In this document: piece after piece, positions 35,407 to 44,955 of the stretch
Layout: the number at the start of each line of letters is the position of its first letter
How positions within the stretch are numbered: position 1 is the stretch's first letter
From: Bacillota bacterium
Lineage (GTDB): Bacteria; Bacillota; Negativicutes; CTSoil-072
Reading direction: 5' to 3'
NCBI GenBank assembly: GCA_017889545.1
Contig: JAGFZV010000001.1
Location: forward strand, 62,001 to 126,000
DNA: 64,000 nucleotides
Notes under the pieces: generated by a model
The model's input: the letters and a program-made list of their open reading frames with translations, nothing else
Told to the model about the DNA's origin: nothing
Databases searched by the model: none
Translations under genes and position numbers: made by a program

Positions 35407-36299
35407 GCCGTTTCGCCTGCTTTCTCATCATACTTGGTATTCCAGCGCTTTATAAACCATAGCCAATGATCCGGGTACTGCCGGATCATATTTTCCGTGA
35501 TCTTAACCATCTGCTGGGTCGCCCGGTATAGATCGGCTTCTTCATTGCCGGTCTTTTCACAATAAAAGGGTTCCTGCACCACAACACGGTGTCCGCCTTC
35601 CGGGCGGCGAACGATAAAAACCGGTATCACCGGAACGTTGAATTTCCGGGCAAATGTGGCCGGCCCAAGCGGCGTCGATGCCATTTTCCCCAGGAAATCG
35701 ACAAACAGTCCCGCCCGCCCGGCATCCTGGTCGGCGACAAAGCCGACAAAGCGGCCTTGTTTTAATGCCCTTGAAATTCCCAGCAATTCCGAAGTCCCCC
35801 GATTAAAGATCTGCATCCCTGTGTGCTGGCGAAACTCATTCAATATTCGCGTGTGCTGCTCATTCGGCTGCGGTTTAATCACACTGGAAAGAGGCACACC
35901 GGTTAAGGCGAGAGTCGCCCCCAGCCATTCCCAATTACCGAAATGCGCCGCGAGAATAACCGCGCCTTTTTCAGTTGAAAGAACTTCCTCCAAATAATGC
36001 CGGTTCTCAATAGCGATAAAGCGTTCCAAATTGTTGCGGTCTAATACCGGCGTATACATTATCTCGAGGAAGGTCTGTCCTACATGGATAAATAACCGGC
36101 GAATCACAGCCCTTGCTTCTTTCTCCGGCAGATTAAGACGTTCTGAAATTTGCGCAATGGCACGCTTACGCTGTTTTTGGGCAATGCGATGGAATACAAG
36201 CCCAAGCAATTTGCCGATCGCCAACAACCAGGAATATGGCAGCCAGCAAATCATCCGGCTGAATGCTTTGATTAAATAATACTGCCAAACTTTGGACAC
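35403..36299 (-). CDS. lpxL: Lipid A biosynthesis acyltransferase (LpxL/HtrB family), copy 1
   Basis: 298 residues of the lysophospholipid acyltransferase fold that add secondary acyl chains to Kdo2-lipid IVA. The catalytic HX4E motif is AAHFGNWEWLGA, followed by VIKPQPNEQHTRI, the QDAG motif (FVADQDAGRAGLFVDFLGK) and a C-terminal YPDHWLWFIKRWNT that ends most LpxL proteins. An N-terminal hydrophobic segment anchors it. It starts with GTG at 36299 after AAGGAGGG. A second paralogue lies at 48128-48991. Confidence 0.92.
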   Translation of the reverse strand: MSKVWQYYLIKAFSRMICWLPYSWLLAIGKLLGLVFHRIAQKQRKRAIAQISERLNLPEKEARAVIRRLFIHVGQTFLEIMYTPVLDRNNLERFIAIENRHYLEEVLSTEKGAVILAAHFGNWEWLGATLALTGVPLSSVIKPQPNEQHTRILNEFRQHTGMQIFNRGTSELLGISRALKQGRFVGFVADQDAGRAGLFVDFLGKMASTPLGPATFARKFNVPVIPVFIVRRPEGGHRVVVQEPFYCEKTGNEEADLYRATQQMVKITENMIRQYPDHWLWFIKRWNTKYDEKAGETA

Positions 36300-36333
36300 A
36301 CCGCGCCCTCCTTTACAGAGAAGTACAACCGTT

Positions 36334-36879
36334 TTACTGCCGTGTTTCCACGCCTCCGGGTTGCAGATAGGCGGCTACGATGTCCGTCCATTTTCCCTGC
36401 GCTTTCAATATCATTTCGATGATTTCCCGTGCGGCGCCGCTGCCGCCGGTATGCCCGGCTACATAGCGGGCGATTTCTTTTACTTCCGGCACAGCATTGC
36501 CGACTGCACAGGGCAAGCCAACCTTCGCCATTACCGCCAGATCGTTGAGATCATCACCGACATAGGCCACTTGTTCCATGGTTAATTCGTATTTTTTCAG
36601 CAATTCCTGGACTGCCCCCAGTTTATCAATGACTCCCTGACAAACTGCGTCAATGCGCAGTTCCGCACTTCGCACTTCCACCATGGTTGTCCACCGGCCG
36701 GTGATAATCGCCGTTTTCAAGCCGGCTCGCCGCGCAGCGTTAATCCCTAATCCATCCTGGCTATGAAACACTTTCAATTCTTCGCCTTCATGGCCAAAAA
36801 CAAGCTGCCCGGTGGTAAGAACTCCGTCGACATCAAAGGCGATCAAGCGCACTTTTTCCGCAAGTGCTTTGTATTCCAT
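36334..36879 (-). CDS. kdsC: 3-deoxy-D-manno-octulosonate 8-phosphate phosphatase
   Basis: A 181-residue HAD phosphatase of the KdsC type that makes Kdo from Kdo-8-P. It has the nucleophile motif IAFDVDGVLTTG, motif II IITGR and the C-terminal metal site YVGDDLNDLAVM. The glycine-rich GGSGAAREIIEMIL tail is typical. Its ATG at 36879 overlaps the stop of kdsD. Confidence 0.95.
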   Translation of the reverse strand: MEYKALAEKVRLIAFDVDGVLTTGQLVFGHEGEELKVFHSQDGLGINAARRAGLKTAIITGRWTTMVEVRSAELRIDAVCQGVIDKLGAVQELLKKYELTMEQVAYVGDDLNDLAVMAKVGLPCAVGNAVPEVKEIARYVAGHTGGSGAAREIIEMILKAQGKWTDIVAAYLQPGGVETRQ

Positions 36880-37847
36880 TATACCACTCCTTGGCGTAAT
36901 AAGTCAGTAAGATGGATCATGCCGATCGCATGCTGCGCATCATCCACAACCGGCAATACCGTAATCGGCCGGGGCTGGTTTTTTTCCATCAAATGCAAGG
37001 CATGCGCTGCCAATTTTTCTTTTGTAATCGTACACGGTCTTTTCGTCATGAGCGCCCCTACGGGCTTATCCAAAAATTCATGGCCTTTTTCCAGACCGCG
37101 GCGAATATCGCCATCGGTAATAATCCCGGCCAGGCGTCCATCATCTTCGATTACGGCGGTTGCGCCAAGACCCTTGGCGGTAATCACGAACAGCGCTTCT
37201 TTTACGGTTTTATCCATTGTTACGACCGGGTTATCTTCACCGCTGTGCATGACCGCTTCCACTGTCAATAGCAGCTTACGGCCCAGTGCGCCGCCGGGAT
37301 GGCAAAGTGCGAAATCTTCCGGCGTAAAATTACGCGCGGACAGCAGCGCTACTGCCAAGGCGTCTCCCATGGCCAAAGCGGCGGTCGTGCTGGCAGTCGG
37401 AGCCAATCCCAAGGGGCAGGCTTCCTTTTCTACCGCAACATCTAAAAATACGTCCGCGTTCTGCACCAGCGACGAGGCTTCACGGCCGCAGAGCACGATG
37501 AGCCGGGCGCCGATTCGTTTGAGGGTAGGGATGATACCAATCAGTTCCGCAGTTTCGCCGCTGTACGACAAGGCAATCACGATATCTTCCCCTGTGACCA
37601 TGCCAAGATCGCCATGAATTCCTTCCGCAGGATGCAGAAAAAAAGCCGGCGTTCCTGTACTGGTCAGCGTCGCAGCGATTTTCCTGCCAATAAGACCGGA
37701 TTTCCCCATCCCGGTAACAATCACCCGGCCCGGATTTTGCAAAATCATATTGACAGCGGTTGAAAACTGTCCGTTAATCCGCGGAATCAGCGCCTCAATG
37801 GCCGCGGCTTCAATTGCTAACGCTTGGCGCGCTTGTTGAATGATCAT
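36879..37847 (-). CDS. kdsD: Arabinose-5-phosphate isomerase
   Basis: 322 residues: an N-terminal SIS sugar isomerase domain (about 1-190; VTGMGKSGLIGRKIAATLTS, ALSYSGETAE) and two C-terminal CBS domains (about 205-320). It converts ribulose 5-phosphate to arabinose 5-phosphate, the first step of Kdo synthesis. GAGG precedes ATG 37847. It lies between kdsA and kdsC in a kdsB-kdsA-kdsD-kdsC order that contains the whole Kdo pathway. Confidence 0.95.
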   Translation of the reverse strand: MIIQQARQALAIEAAAIEALIPRINGQFSTAVNMILQNPGRVIVTGMGKSGLIGRKIAATLTSTGTPAFFLHPAEGIHGDLGMVTGEDIVIALSYSGETAELIGIIPTLKRIGARLIVLCGREASSLVQNADVFLDVAVEKEACPLGLAPTASTTAALAMGDALAVALLSARNFTPEDFALCHPGGALGRKLLLTVEAVMHSGEDNPVVTMDKTVKEALFVITAKGLGATAVIEDDGRLAGIITDGDIRRGLEKGHEFLDKPVGALMTKRPCTITKEKLAAHALHLMEKNQPRPITVLPVVDDAQHAIGMIHLTDLLRQGVV

Positions 37848-37871
37848 GTGTTGCCTCCTGAATCAAATTGA

Positions 37872-38696
37872 TTACTTGTATTTGCGGACAATGGCGTCGA
37901 TGTCCAGAACGTCGCGAAGTACACTCTCCAATTGATCGATTTGCAGCATGTTCGGCCCATCTGACAAGGCCTCTGCCGGATTGTCGTGCACTTCCAAAAA
38001 CAGAGCATCAATCCCAGCCGACGCTGCCGCCCGGGTAAGGTAAGGAACAAATTCCTTTTGTCCGCTGGAAGATGTTCCGGCGCCGCCTGGAAGTTGGACG
38101 CTGTGCGTACCGTCAAAGACCACGGGATAACCCATGGAACGTAAAATCGGCAGCGAACGCATATCTACCACCAAATTGTTATAGCCAAAGCTGACGCCGC
38201 GTTCCGTCAACAGGATTTTCTCATTACCGGCTTCCCGGATCTTGTCCACTACGTTCTGCATGTCGCGTGGGGCCAAAAATTGTCCTTTTTTAACATTTAC
38301 CGGCAAACCGGACGCTGCAGCAGAAAATACCAGATCCGTCTGGCGGCACAAAAAAGCCGGTATTTGCAGAACATCCAGTACCGCCGCCGCCGGGGCCACT
38401 TGAGTAACACAATGAATGTCGCTCAAAACCGGTACCGCAAGTTCCTGACGAATGGTTTGCAAAATCTGCAAGCCTTCTTCCAAACCAGGTCCGCGAAAGG
38501 AACTGTAGGAAGAACGATTGGCTTTATCAAACGAAGCTTTGAAAATATACGGCATCCCCAAGCGGTTTGCAATGTCGCGAACCGCTGCGCCAATCGCCTT
38601 TGTCCGTTCAAGACCTTCTATTACACAAGGCCCGGCAATCAGAACGATGGGATTTTTCCCGCCTACTGTAATTGAACCAATATCTACTGTATGCAT
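37872..38696 (-). CDS. kdsA: 3-deoxy-D-manno-octulosonate 8-phosphate synthase
   Basis: 274 residues. It condenses arabinose 5-phosphate and PEP to Kdo-8-P. Typical motifs are VLIAGPCVIEGLE, FKASFDKANRSS, QTDLVFSAA, NVKKGQFLAPRDM and FDGTHSVQLPG. The metal-site Cys of metal-dependent types appears in the N-terminal GPCVIE. The frame opens at 38747, but TAGGAGG before ATG 38696 sets the start, and a palindromic repeat lies in the region between. Confidence 0.95.
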   Translation of the reverse strand: MHTVDIGSITVGGKNPIVLIAGPCVIEGLERTKAIGAAVRDIANRLGMPYIFKASFDKANRSSYSSFRGPGLEEGLQILQTIRQELAVPVLSDIHCVTQVAPAAAVLDVLQIPAFLCRQTDLVFSAAASGLPVNVKKGQFLAPRDMQNVVDKIREAGNEKILLTERGVSFGYNNLVVDMRSLPILRSMGYPVVFDGTHSVQLPGGAGTSSSGQKEFVPYLTRAAASAGIDALFLEVHDNPAEALSDGPNMLQIDQLESVLRDVLDIDAIVRKYK

Positions 38697-38712
38697 TAAT
38701 TTTCCTCCTAAG

Positions 38713-38753
38713 AGACCGTTGCAAAAGTCCAGCTGAAACTTTTGCAACTCGTC
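38713..38753. repeat. Dispersed palindrome, copy 2
   Basis: AGACCGTTGCAAAAGTCCA opens a hairpin with 11-bp perfect arms GTTGCAAAAGT/ACTTTTGCAAC (38718-38728 and 38738-38748). It is related to the element at 33256 (17 of 19 bases identical, same strand), again just upstream of a gene's ribosome binding site. Confidence 0.65.
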
Positions 38754-38767
38754 TTATCATTTCTTGG

Positions 38768-38792
38768 CAGTCTGTTGCTTGTGCAACAGACT
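38768..38792 (-). repeat. Hairpin after kdsB
   Basis: A 10-bp perfect stem AGTCTGTTGC/GCAACAGACT with a TTGT loop starts at the kdsB stop. No T-run follows on the minus strand, so it may slow transcription or protect the mRNA rather than terminate it. Confidence 0.5.
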
Positions 38793-38793
38793 C

Positions 38794-39519
38794 CTATCTG
38801 CGAAGCAGCGCATTCACACGCTCCAAATCCGCCGGAGTATCTACTCCGATGAACCGGAAATCCGTAGCCAGAACCTTGATGCGGTGTCCGTGTTCCAACA
38901 CCCGCAGCTGTTCTAATGATTCCGCCTGTTCCAGCGGCGTCGGAGCCAGCGTGGAGTATTCCAGAAGAAAATCGCGGCGATAAGCATAAATGCCGATATG
39001 TTTATAAACCGGTAATTGGGGGATTTTCACACGGGGATAAGGAATCAGCGAACGGGAAAAATAAAGGGCATAGCCATGTTGATCCGTGACCACTTTTACA
39101 GCATTGGGGTCATGGTATTCCTCCGGCCGCATGGGTGTCATCATTGTCACCATCTGCAGCTCTGGCCGGCCATCAAAAGCCGCAGCCAGCTGATCAATGA
39201 TCATGGGTTCGATCAGCGGCTCGTCTCCCTGCACATTCACAATCACTTCCGCCTCTGGAAACGAACGTGCCACTTCCGCCAACCGGTCGGTGCCGGTTGG
39301 ATGATCGGCGGACGTCATTAACACTTCGCCGCCAAACGTTTTTACTGCATCATACACCAGTTGGTGGTCAGTCGCTACAACCACCTTAAAGGGCCGTACA
39401 GCTTTGGCCGCCCGTTCATAAACGTGCTGAATCATCGGTTTTCCAACAATATTGGCCAATGGTTTTCCCGGCAGGCGGGTCGAAGAAAACCGAGCCGGAA
39501 TGACACAGAGAATTTGCAT
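38794..39519 (-). CDS. kdsB: CMP-Kdo synthetase (3-deoxy-manno-octulosonate cytidylyltransferase)
   Basis: 241 residues of the GT-A-like cytidylyltransferase fold. It activates Kdo with CTP for transfer to lipid A. Motifs: CVIPARFSSTRLPGKPLANI, STADHPTGTDR-like (TSADHPTGTDR), VNVQGDEPLI and HIGIYAYRR. Length matches the family. GGAGG precedes ATG 39519, 17 bases after lpxK. Confidence 0.96.
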   Translation of the reverse strand: MQILCVIPARFSSTRLPGKPLANIVGKPMIQHVYERAAKAVRPFKVVVATDHQLVYDAVKTFGGEVLMTSADHPTGTDRLAEVARSFPEAEVIVNVQGDEPLIEPMIIDQLAAAFDGRPELQMVTMMTPMRPEEYHDPNAVKVVTDQHGYALYFSRSLIPYPRVKIPQLPVYKHIGIYAYRRDFLLEYSTLAPTPLEQAESLEQLRVLEHGHRIKVLATDFRFIGVDTPADLERVNALLRR

Positions 39520-39536
39520 CGATTTCTTGCCTCCAT

Positions 39537-40694
39537 TTACAATGAATTATCCTTGCAGGAAACCTTTCGGATCAGATCGATGAATTCCTGCTTGCCATCG
39601 GTAAACTTAACCTCAATGCCAATCACATAAACTGGCAGCGAACGGTCAGAATCAATAAATTCCGTTGGGATCTTGACGGCGTCTTTTTCCGTGGTCGCCA
39701 GTGCGCAGGCTCCTTCCTGCAGCGCTTTTTCCATCACACCCTGCATTTCTGCCATGGTGTAGTCATGGTGGTCAGGATAGCGCTCGGCAGCAACGACCTT
39801 TGCCCCGACATCGAGCAATGTCTGCTCAAATGAAGAAGGATTCCCGATAGCCGAAAAGGCCAGCACTTTGCGCTCGCGGATGCTTTCCAAGGCTACCGTT
39901 TGGGCACGCAGTCCCTTGTACCAATCTTTCAGTTCAATAAGGCACACCGGGTTGTGAACACTTTCCACCACCAACGCATTGCGGTTAACCCGCCGCAGCG
40001 TTTCGCGGATCCGATTTCGCGCTTCTGACGTTGACTGGTCGACTTTGGTCAGCAGAAATACCTGCGCTCTGGCTAAGTTTCCCAATGGCTCCCGCAGTGT
40101 TCCGCGCGGCAACAGAAAATTATTGCCGAATTCATTCAGCGTATCAATCAGCACGATATCCAAATCCCGGGCCAGTTGCCAGTGTTGGAAGCCGTCATCG
40201 AGAATAATGACATCCGCTTTCAATTGCCGAACGGCATATTCACCGGTCAAGGCGCGGTCCTTACCGACGACAACTGCCACGCCCGGTACATTTTGGGCCA
40301 GCAGAAATGCTTCGTCGCCCGACTCGGCAGCGGTCATATGAATGCGCCGGCCGTCCGATACAAGACCGATTTGCCCGCTCCAATTGGCGCGATATCCGCG
40401 GTTTAGGATGACCACGCGAAAACCCATGTCCCGGATCATCGCCGCTAATACTTGCGCAGTGGGTGTTTTTCCGGTACCGCCAACGGTAATATTACCCAGG
40501 CTAATCACTTTGCAGGACAAACGGTGCTGCTTCAGTATCCCATATTTATATAATATTAACTTGCAGAAAACTCCGATTCCATAAAATACGGAGAATAGCC
40601 GTAAAACAGCCAATAGGATCCCTCCCAGGATCCCTGCATTGTTGCCATGAACCAGTTGGTATAAATAGATTTGCAGTGTCTCGCGTTGGCGCAT
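39537..40694 (-). CDS. lpxK: Tetraacyldisaccharide 4'-kinase
   Basis: 385 residues. LpxK phosphorylates the 4' position of the lipid A disaccharide. An N-terminal membrane-associated segment precedes the P-loop ISLGNITVGGTGKTPTAQVL. Further motifs are ILNRGYRA, GDEAFLLAQN, the Walker B-like ILDDGFQHWQL and FLLPRGTLREP, all standard for the family. It starts at ATG 40694 after AGGCGGA, 27 bases after waaA. Confidence 0.95.
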   Translation of the reverse strand: MRQRETLQIYLYQLVHGNNAGILGGILLAVLRLFSVFYGIGVFCKLILYKYGILKQHRLSCKVISLGNITVGGTGKTPTAQVLAAMIRDMGFRVVILNRGYRANWSGQIGLVSDGRRIHMTAAESGDEAFLLAQNVPGVAVVVGKDRALTGEYAVRQLKADVIILDDGFQHWQLARDLDIVLIDTLNEFGNNFLLPRGTLREPLGNLARAQVFLLTKVDQSTSEARNRIRETLRRVNRNALVVESVHNPVCLIELKDWYKGLRAQTVALESIRERKVLAFSAIGNPSSFEQTLLDVGAKVVAAERYPDHHDYTMAEMQGVMEKALQEGACALATTEKDAVKIPTEFIDSDRSLPVYVIGIEVKFTDGKQEFIDLIRKVSCKDNSL

Positions 40695-40721
40695 ATCAGT
40701 TCCGCCTTTTATATCAGTTGG

Positions 40722-42017
40722 CTATTGCCGATTTTCCAATAATTCCTTTAAATAGATCGCGCTTTTCTTCGCAGCGCCTTGATTTTCCCTGACAATGGCG
40801 AGCGCTTCCTCGCTCATCGACCGGCGAAGGGGCTCCGTTGAAAGGATTTCCATCACTTTGTCCGTAAGGCTGATTTCATCATATACGGTCGCGCAGGCGC
40901 CCCGACCGGAAAAAAGGGCATAGCTTTCCTTGAAATTGAACATGTGCGGACCGACCAAAATCGGTTTGCCATGAGCGGCCGGTTCAAGAATATTATGGCC
41001 GCCCCGGGAAATGAGGCTGCCGCCGACAAAAATGATATCGCCAAGGCCGTATACTTTTCCCAATTCACCAATCGTGTCCAGAATCACAACATCATGTGCA
41101 CTTGTGAGCTTATCCTTGAGTCCGGTACGGGTCGCAGCAGCGAAACCGGCTTTGACAGCCATTGCGCTGATTTCTTCCGTCCGCAAAATTTCCCGAGGTG
41201 CAATCACCAGCGCCGTCTCAGGAAATGCCGTTTTTACTTTCTTCAGGGCCGAAAACAGCATTTCTTCTTCGCCCTTGTGCGTACTCCCAGCCACGATAAC
41301 AGGGTTTGAGGCAGTTAAGCCAAGTTGGCGCCGCAGCGTGGCGATCTCCTCAGAGCTGATGTCCGTATAGGTCTGATCAAATTTCGTATTGCCGGTTACA
41401 ATAACCCGTCGCGGGTCGGCGCCCATCTGAATAATATATTGGGCGTCAATGGTAGACTGCATGCAGAATTTCTCTACAGTGTCCAGCATATTGGCTAATA
41501 TGCCGCCCAGATGACGATAACGGCGGACGCTTTTGTCACTGATCCGGCCATTGACCATCATCACCGGAATCTGATGTTTGCGGGCGGACCGCAAAAAATT
41601 CGGCCATAATTCTGTTTCTACCGGCAGAAACACCCTGGGGCGAATTTTCCGTACAGCACGTTCACTCAGCCATGGCAAATCAATCGGAAAATAGATAATG
41701 CTGTCGGCGTCAGGAATAATCCGGTGCGCCATCGCATAACCATTGGCGGTGACCACGGATATTAAAATTGGAACGCCGGGAAAAGCCTGACGTATTTCTT
41801 TGACAATTGGGCTCGCTGCTACGATTTCCCCAACCGATGCGGCATGAAGCCATATACAATCTTTTCCGGCCACCCGGTCCATCACTGCGTCCGGAATCAA
41901 ACCGAAGCTTTGGCGCAGCCGTTCGCCAAACCCGTTCTCCCGCAATAATCGCACAAGAAATACCGGCATGGCAAGAATGACCAGACATATGGCCAGGATG
42001 TCATACAGAAATTGCAT
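40722..42017 (-). CDS. waaA: 3-deoxy-D-manno-octulosonic acid transferase
   Basis: 431 residues. WaaA (KdtA) adds Kdo residues to lipid IVA. One N-terminal membrane helix (about 5-25), then the acceptor-site WLHAASVGEIVAASPIV with the catalytic Glu, PVETELWPNFL, and donor-site motifs VTGNTKFDQ, VAGSTHKGEEE and FVGGSLISRGGHNILEPAA. A single waaA is usual; whether it adds one or two Kdo is not visible. It lies between msbA and lpxK. Confidence 0.95.
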   Translation of the reverse strand: MQFLYDILAICLVILAMPVFLVRLLRENGFGERLRQSFGLIPDAVMDRVAGKDCIWLHAASVGEIVAASPIVKEIRQAFPGVPILISVVTANGYAMAHRIIPDADSIIYFPIDLPWLSERAVRKIRPRVFLPVETELWPNFLRSARKHQIPVMMVNGRISDKSVRRYRHLGGILANMLDTVEKFCMQSTIDAQYIIQMGADPRRVIVTGNTKFDQTYTDISSEEIATLRRQLGLTASNPVIVAGSTHKGEEEMLFSALKKVKTAFPETALVIAPREILRTEEISAMAVKAGFAAATRTGLKDKLTSAHDVVILDTIGELGKVYGLGDIIFVGGSLISRGGHNILEPAAHGKPILVGPHMFNFKESYALFSGRGACATVYDEISLTDKVMEILSTEPLRRSMSEEALAIVRENQGAAKKSAIYLKELLENRQ

Positions 42018-42049
42018 ACTAGTTACCCCATTTCGACTACTGGATGCGT

Positions 42050-43780
42050 CTATCCTGCCTGTTCACTGAACTGGATCTGATACAGTTTCTCATATAAGCC
42101 GCCGGCATGAATGAGTTCTTCGTGCGAACCGGTTTCAACAATGCGGCCTTTGTCCATGACAATAATGCGATCGGCCCGCTGGATTGTAGAAAGACGATGG
42201 GCAATCACGAACGAGGTTCGGCCGAGCATCAGTTTGTCCAAGGCATCTTGCACCAGTTTTTCACTTTCGGTGTCCAGCGCGGAGGTTGCTTCATCCAAGA
42301 TCAACACCCGGGGATTTTTCAAGATCGCGCGGGCGATAGAAATTCGCTGGCGCTGACCGCCGGATAATTTGCAGCCCCGCTCCCCGATATGGGTTTGGTA
42401 GCCTTCCGGCATAGCCACAATAAAATTGTGGGCATTCGCGGCCTGGGCGGCAGCTGTAACCTGCTCTTCGGTTGCCGCTAAATCGCCATATAAAATATTA
42501 TCATATATTGTGCCGTTAAACAGGATGGTTTCCTGCGGCACAATGCCGATTTGTTCCCTCAGGGAACGTAATGTGACTGTTTTTATATCGATTCCATCCA
42601 AAGCAATTCTACCGGATACCGGATCGTAAAAACGCGGCAATAAACTGGCAAACGTTGTTTTTCCGGCGCCGCTTGGGCCTACGATAGCCACCATCTGTCC
42701 AGGCTCCGCTACCATGGAAACTTCCTTCAGCGCAGTTTCGCCCGGTTTGTACTCGAAGGTGACATTGTCAAAAACAACCTGTCCATTCACCGGCGGCAGT
42801 TCCTTTGCGTCTGGCAAATCTTTAATTTCCGGTTGGGTATCCAAAACGGAAAAAACCCGTTCCGCCGCTGCCAGCGCGCGTTGGATGTTCCCATAAACTT
42901 TGCTTAACCGTTTGATGGGATTTGAAATGTTGACGACATAAATTAAAAAAGCAATCAGGGAGCCGGATGTCAAGTTGCCGGCAATGACTTCGCGTCCGCC
43001 ATACCAAATAATCACCGTTACGCCGAGGGCGGCCAAAAATTCAATCGTCGGGGTCAGCGTCGCCATCAGTTGCGCGGTTTTCATCTGAGCCCGAAAATTA
43101 AAATAATTCTCCCGGTTAAAACGTTCGATCTCATAGTCTTCCCTGGCGAAGGATTTGATCACCCGGACAGATGAGATCGTTTCCTGGAGAACAGAGGTGA
43201 TGTCTGCGGTCCGTTCCTGCATTACCTTGCCGGCTTTTCGCAGTTTCTTGCCAAAAACATTAATGGTCAAAGCAACCAACGGCAATGTAGTAAGCGTAAG
43301 CAGCGAAAGTTTCCAATGGATATAGAACATCGCCCCCAGCGAGCCGATTAGAATCATTCCTTCCGTCACCAGTTCCACAACGCTCTCGATCAATGCATTC
43401 TGGAGCGCTGCCACGTCATTGGTGACATAACTCATAATGGTACCGGTCTGGCGTTTGTCAAAGTAGGATAATGACAATTTTTGCAGGTGGCGATACACGG
43501 CTTCACGAATGTCAATGATCACTTTTTGGCCAATAAAAGACATCAGATACGTTTGCCCATAAAAAAAGATGCCCCGAACAAAAAAGACAAGAACGATCCC
43601 GACCGATATCATATTCAGCATCGCCATGTTTTTCGTCGTCAGCACATCGTCGATGACATCCTTAATAATCCACGGGATATATAAATTCGCAGATGCGGCA
43701 ACGATGATGCAGATAATGGCGATCACCAGCCGGGGCAAATAAGGCTTTACATAACTCAAAAGTCGCAAATAGATCGTCAT
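42050..43780 (-). CDS. msbA: Lipid A flippase MsbA
   Basis: A 576-residue ABC half-transporter: six membrane helices (about 15-300) and a C-terminal ATPase with Walker A VGPSGAGKTTFASLLPRF, signature LSGGQRQRISIARAI, Walker B VLILDEATSALD and AHRLST. As a homodimer it flips core-lipid A to the periplasmic face. The position between lpxB and waaA/lpxK supports MsbA over a general multidrug exporter. Its ATG overlaps the lpxB stop (ATGA). Confidence 0.93.
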   Translation of the reverse strand: MTIYLRLLSYVKPYLPRLVIAIICIIVAASANLYIPWIIKDVIDDVLTTKNMAMLNMISVGIVLVFFVRGIFFYGQTYLMSFIGQKVIIDIREAVYRHLQKLSLSYFDKRQTGTIMSYVTNDVAALQNALIESVVELVTEGMILIGSLGAMFYIHWKLSLLTLTTLPLVALTINVFGKKLRKAGKVMQERTADITSVLQETISSVRVIKSFAREDYEIERFNRENYFNFRAQMKTAQLMATLTPTIEFLAALGVTVIIWYGGREVIAGNLTSGSLIAFLIYVVNISNPIKRLSKVYGNIQRALAAAERVFSVLDTQPEIKDLPDAKELPPVNGQVVFDNVTFEYKPGETALKEVSMVAEPGQMVAIVGPSGAGKTTFASLLPRFYDPVSGRIALDGIDIKTVTLRSLREQIGIVPQETILFNGTIYDNILYGDLAATEEQVTAAAQAANAHNFIVAMPEGYQTHIGERGCKLSGGQRQRISIARAILKNPRVLILDEATSALDTESEKLVQDALDKLMLGRTSFVIAHRLSTIQRADRIIVMDKGRIVETGSHEELIHAGGLYEKLYQIQFSEQAG

Positions 43781-44928
43781 TTTTTCCCTCCGCAGCCATT
43801 TGCCGCCACATCCAGAACTAATTCGGCCACTCGCTTCACAGCGCCCGGCTCTCCTAGGAGGCGGCGAACCTCCGCCAGATCCGCTCTATTTTCTTCGCGT
43901 ACTGCCGGATCCATCAGCATAGGCAACGCAGCCGCAACCAGATTGTCCGCAGTAACCGCATCTTGAAGAAATTCGGGCAAAATACGCCTGCCGGCGACAA
44001 TGTTCGGCAAACTGATGTTGTCAATGCGGACCAACGCTTTGCCGATCAAATACGTCAGAAAGGCTGTTTTGTAAATTACCACGGATGGCAATTGCAATAA
44101 AGCCGCTTCCAGGGTGACGGTACCGGAAGTCGCCAGCGCCAAATCAGCGATGTTCATTAAATCATAGGTGTATCCATCCGTCAAATGCACGTTCACGGGG
44201 TAAGCTCGCAGCATGTTTTCTATTATTTCCCGGGAAATTGTCGAAGCTACCGGCAAAAAGAACTGACAATCGGGAATCGTTTGACTGATCTTCACCGCCG
44301 CTTCGAGCATCGGTGGTAATAGACGGTCAATTTCATGCCGCCGGCTGCCCGGCAAAAGAAGCACGACCGGTTGTTCCGGATTAATGCCAAAGTACCTTTC
44401 CGCTTCTTCTTTGCTCCACTGGGGTTGAACAATATCCAAAAGCGGGTGACCGACAAAAGTCACATCCGCCCCCGCTTCTCTGTAAACTTCCGCTTCAAAT
44501 GAAAAAATGGCCGCCACCTTTGTTACTGTCTCGGCCACGCCTTTTGCCCTGCCCCGTCCCCACGCCCAGACGGACGGGCTGATATAAGATACTACCGGGA
44601 TCCCTAAGCGTTTTGCAACTGCAGCCAACCGCATATTAAACCCGGGATAATCAATCACTACCAACACATCCGGACGCTCACGCTCCATCACTTCTGTGAG
44701 CATATCCCGCAGACGAAACATTTTGCGCAAGTTGCGAACCACTTCAACAAAACCCATTACGCCCAAGTCAGCAATATCATAGACAATATCCACTCCGGCG
44801 GACCGCATTCCTGCGCCGCCCATGCCCAACAAAGAAATATCAGGTTGCAAAGCTTTCAAAGCTTTCGCCAGGCTGGCGCCGTGCAAATCGCCGGACGCCT
44901 CACCCACAGAAAGCATAATTTTTGTCAT
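43777..44928 (-). CDS. lpxB: Lipid-A-disaccharide synthase
   Basis: 383 residues, GT19 family. It joins lipid X to UDP-2,3-diacylglucosamine. The N-terminus IMLSVGEASGDLHGASLAKAL and GMGGAGMRSAGV, then DYPGFNMRLA, YISPSVWAWG and LPGSRRHEIDRLLP are signature blocks. The frame opens at 44943, but GGAGG eight bases before ATG 44928 marks the start. Confidence 0.96.
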   Translation of the reverse strand: MTKIMLSVGEASGDLHGASLAKALKALQPDISLLGMGGAGMRSAGVDIVYDIADLGVMGFVEVVRNLRKMFRLRDMLTEVMERERPDVLVVIDYPGFNMRLAAVAKRLGIPVVSYISPSVWAWGRGRAKGVAETVTKVAAIFSFEAEVYREAGADVTFVGHPLLDIVQPQWSKEEAERYFGINPEQPVVLLLPGSRRHEIDRLLPPMLEAAVKISQTIPDCQFFLPVASTISREIIENMLRAYPVNVHLTDGYTYDLMNIADLALATSGTVTLEAALLQLPSVVIYKTAFLTYLIGKALVRIDNISLPNIVAGRRILPEFLQDAVTADNLVAAALPMLMDPAVREENRADLAEVRRLLGEPGAVKRVAELVLDVAANGCGGKK

Positions 44929-44955
44929 ACAACAAGCCTCCACCGGTTTTGCGCA

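Noticed and set aside
38768-38792. A full intrinsic terminator after kdsB
   Set aside because: The hairpin is good but no U-tract follows on the minus strand, and kdsA continues the same pathway immediately downstream.
42050-43780. A general multidrug ABC exporter instead of MsbA
   Set aside because: Position between lpxB and waaA with overlapping start and stop codons strongly favours lipid A flipping.
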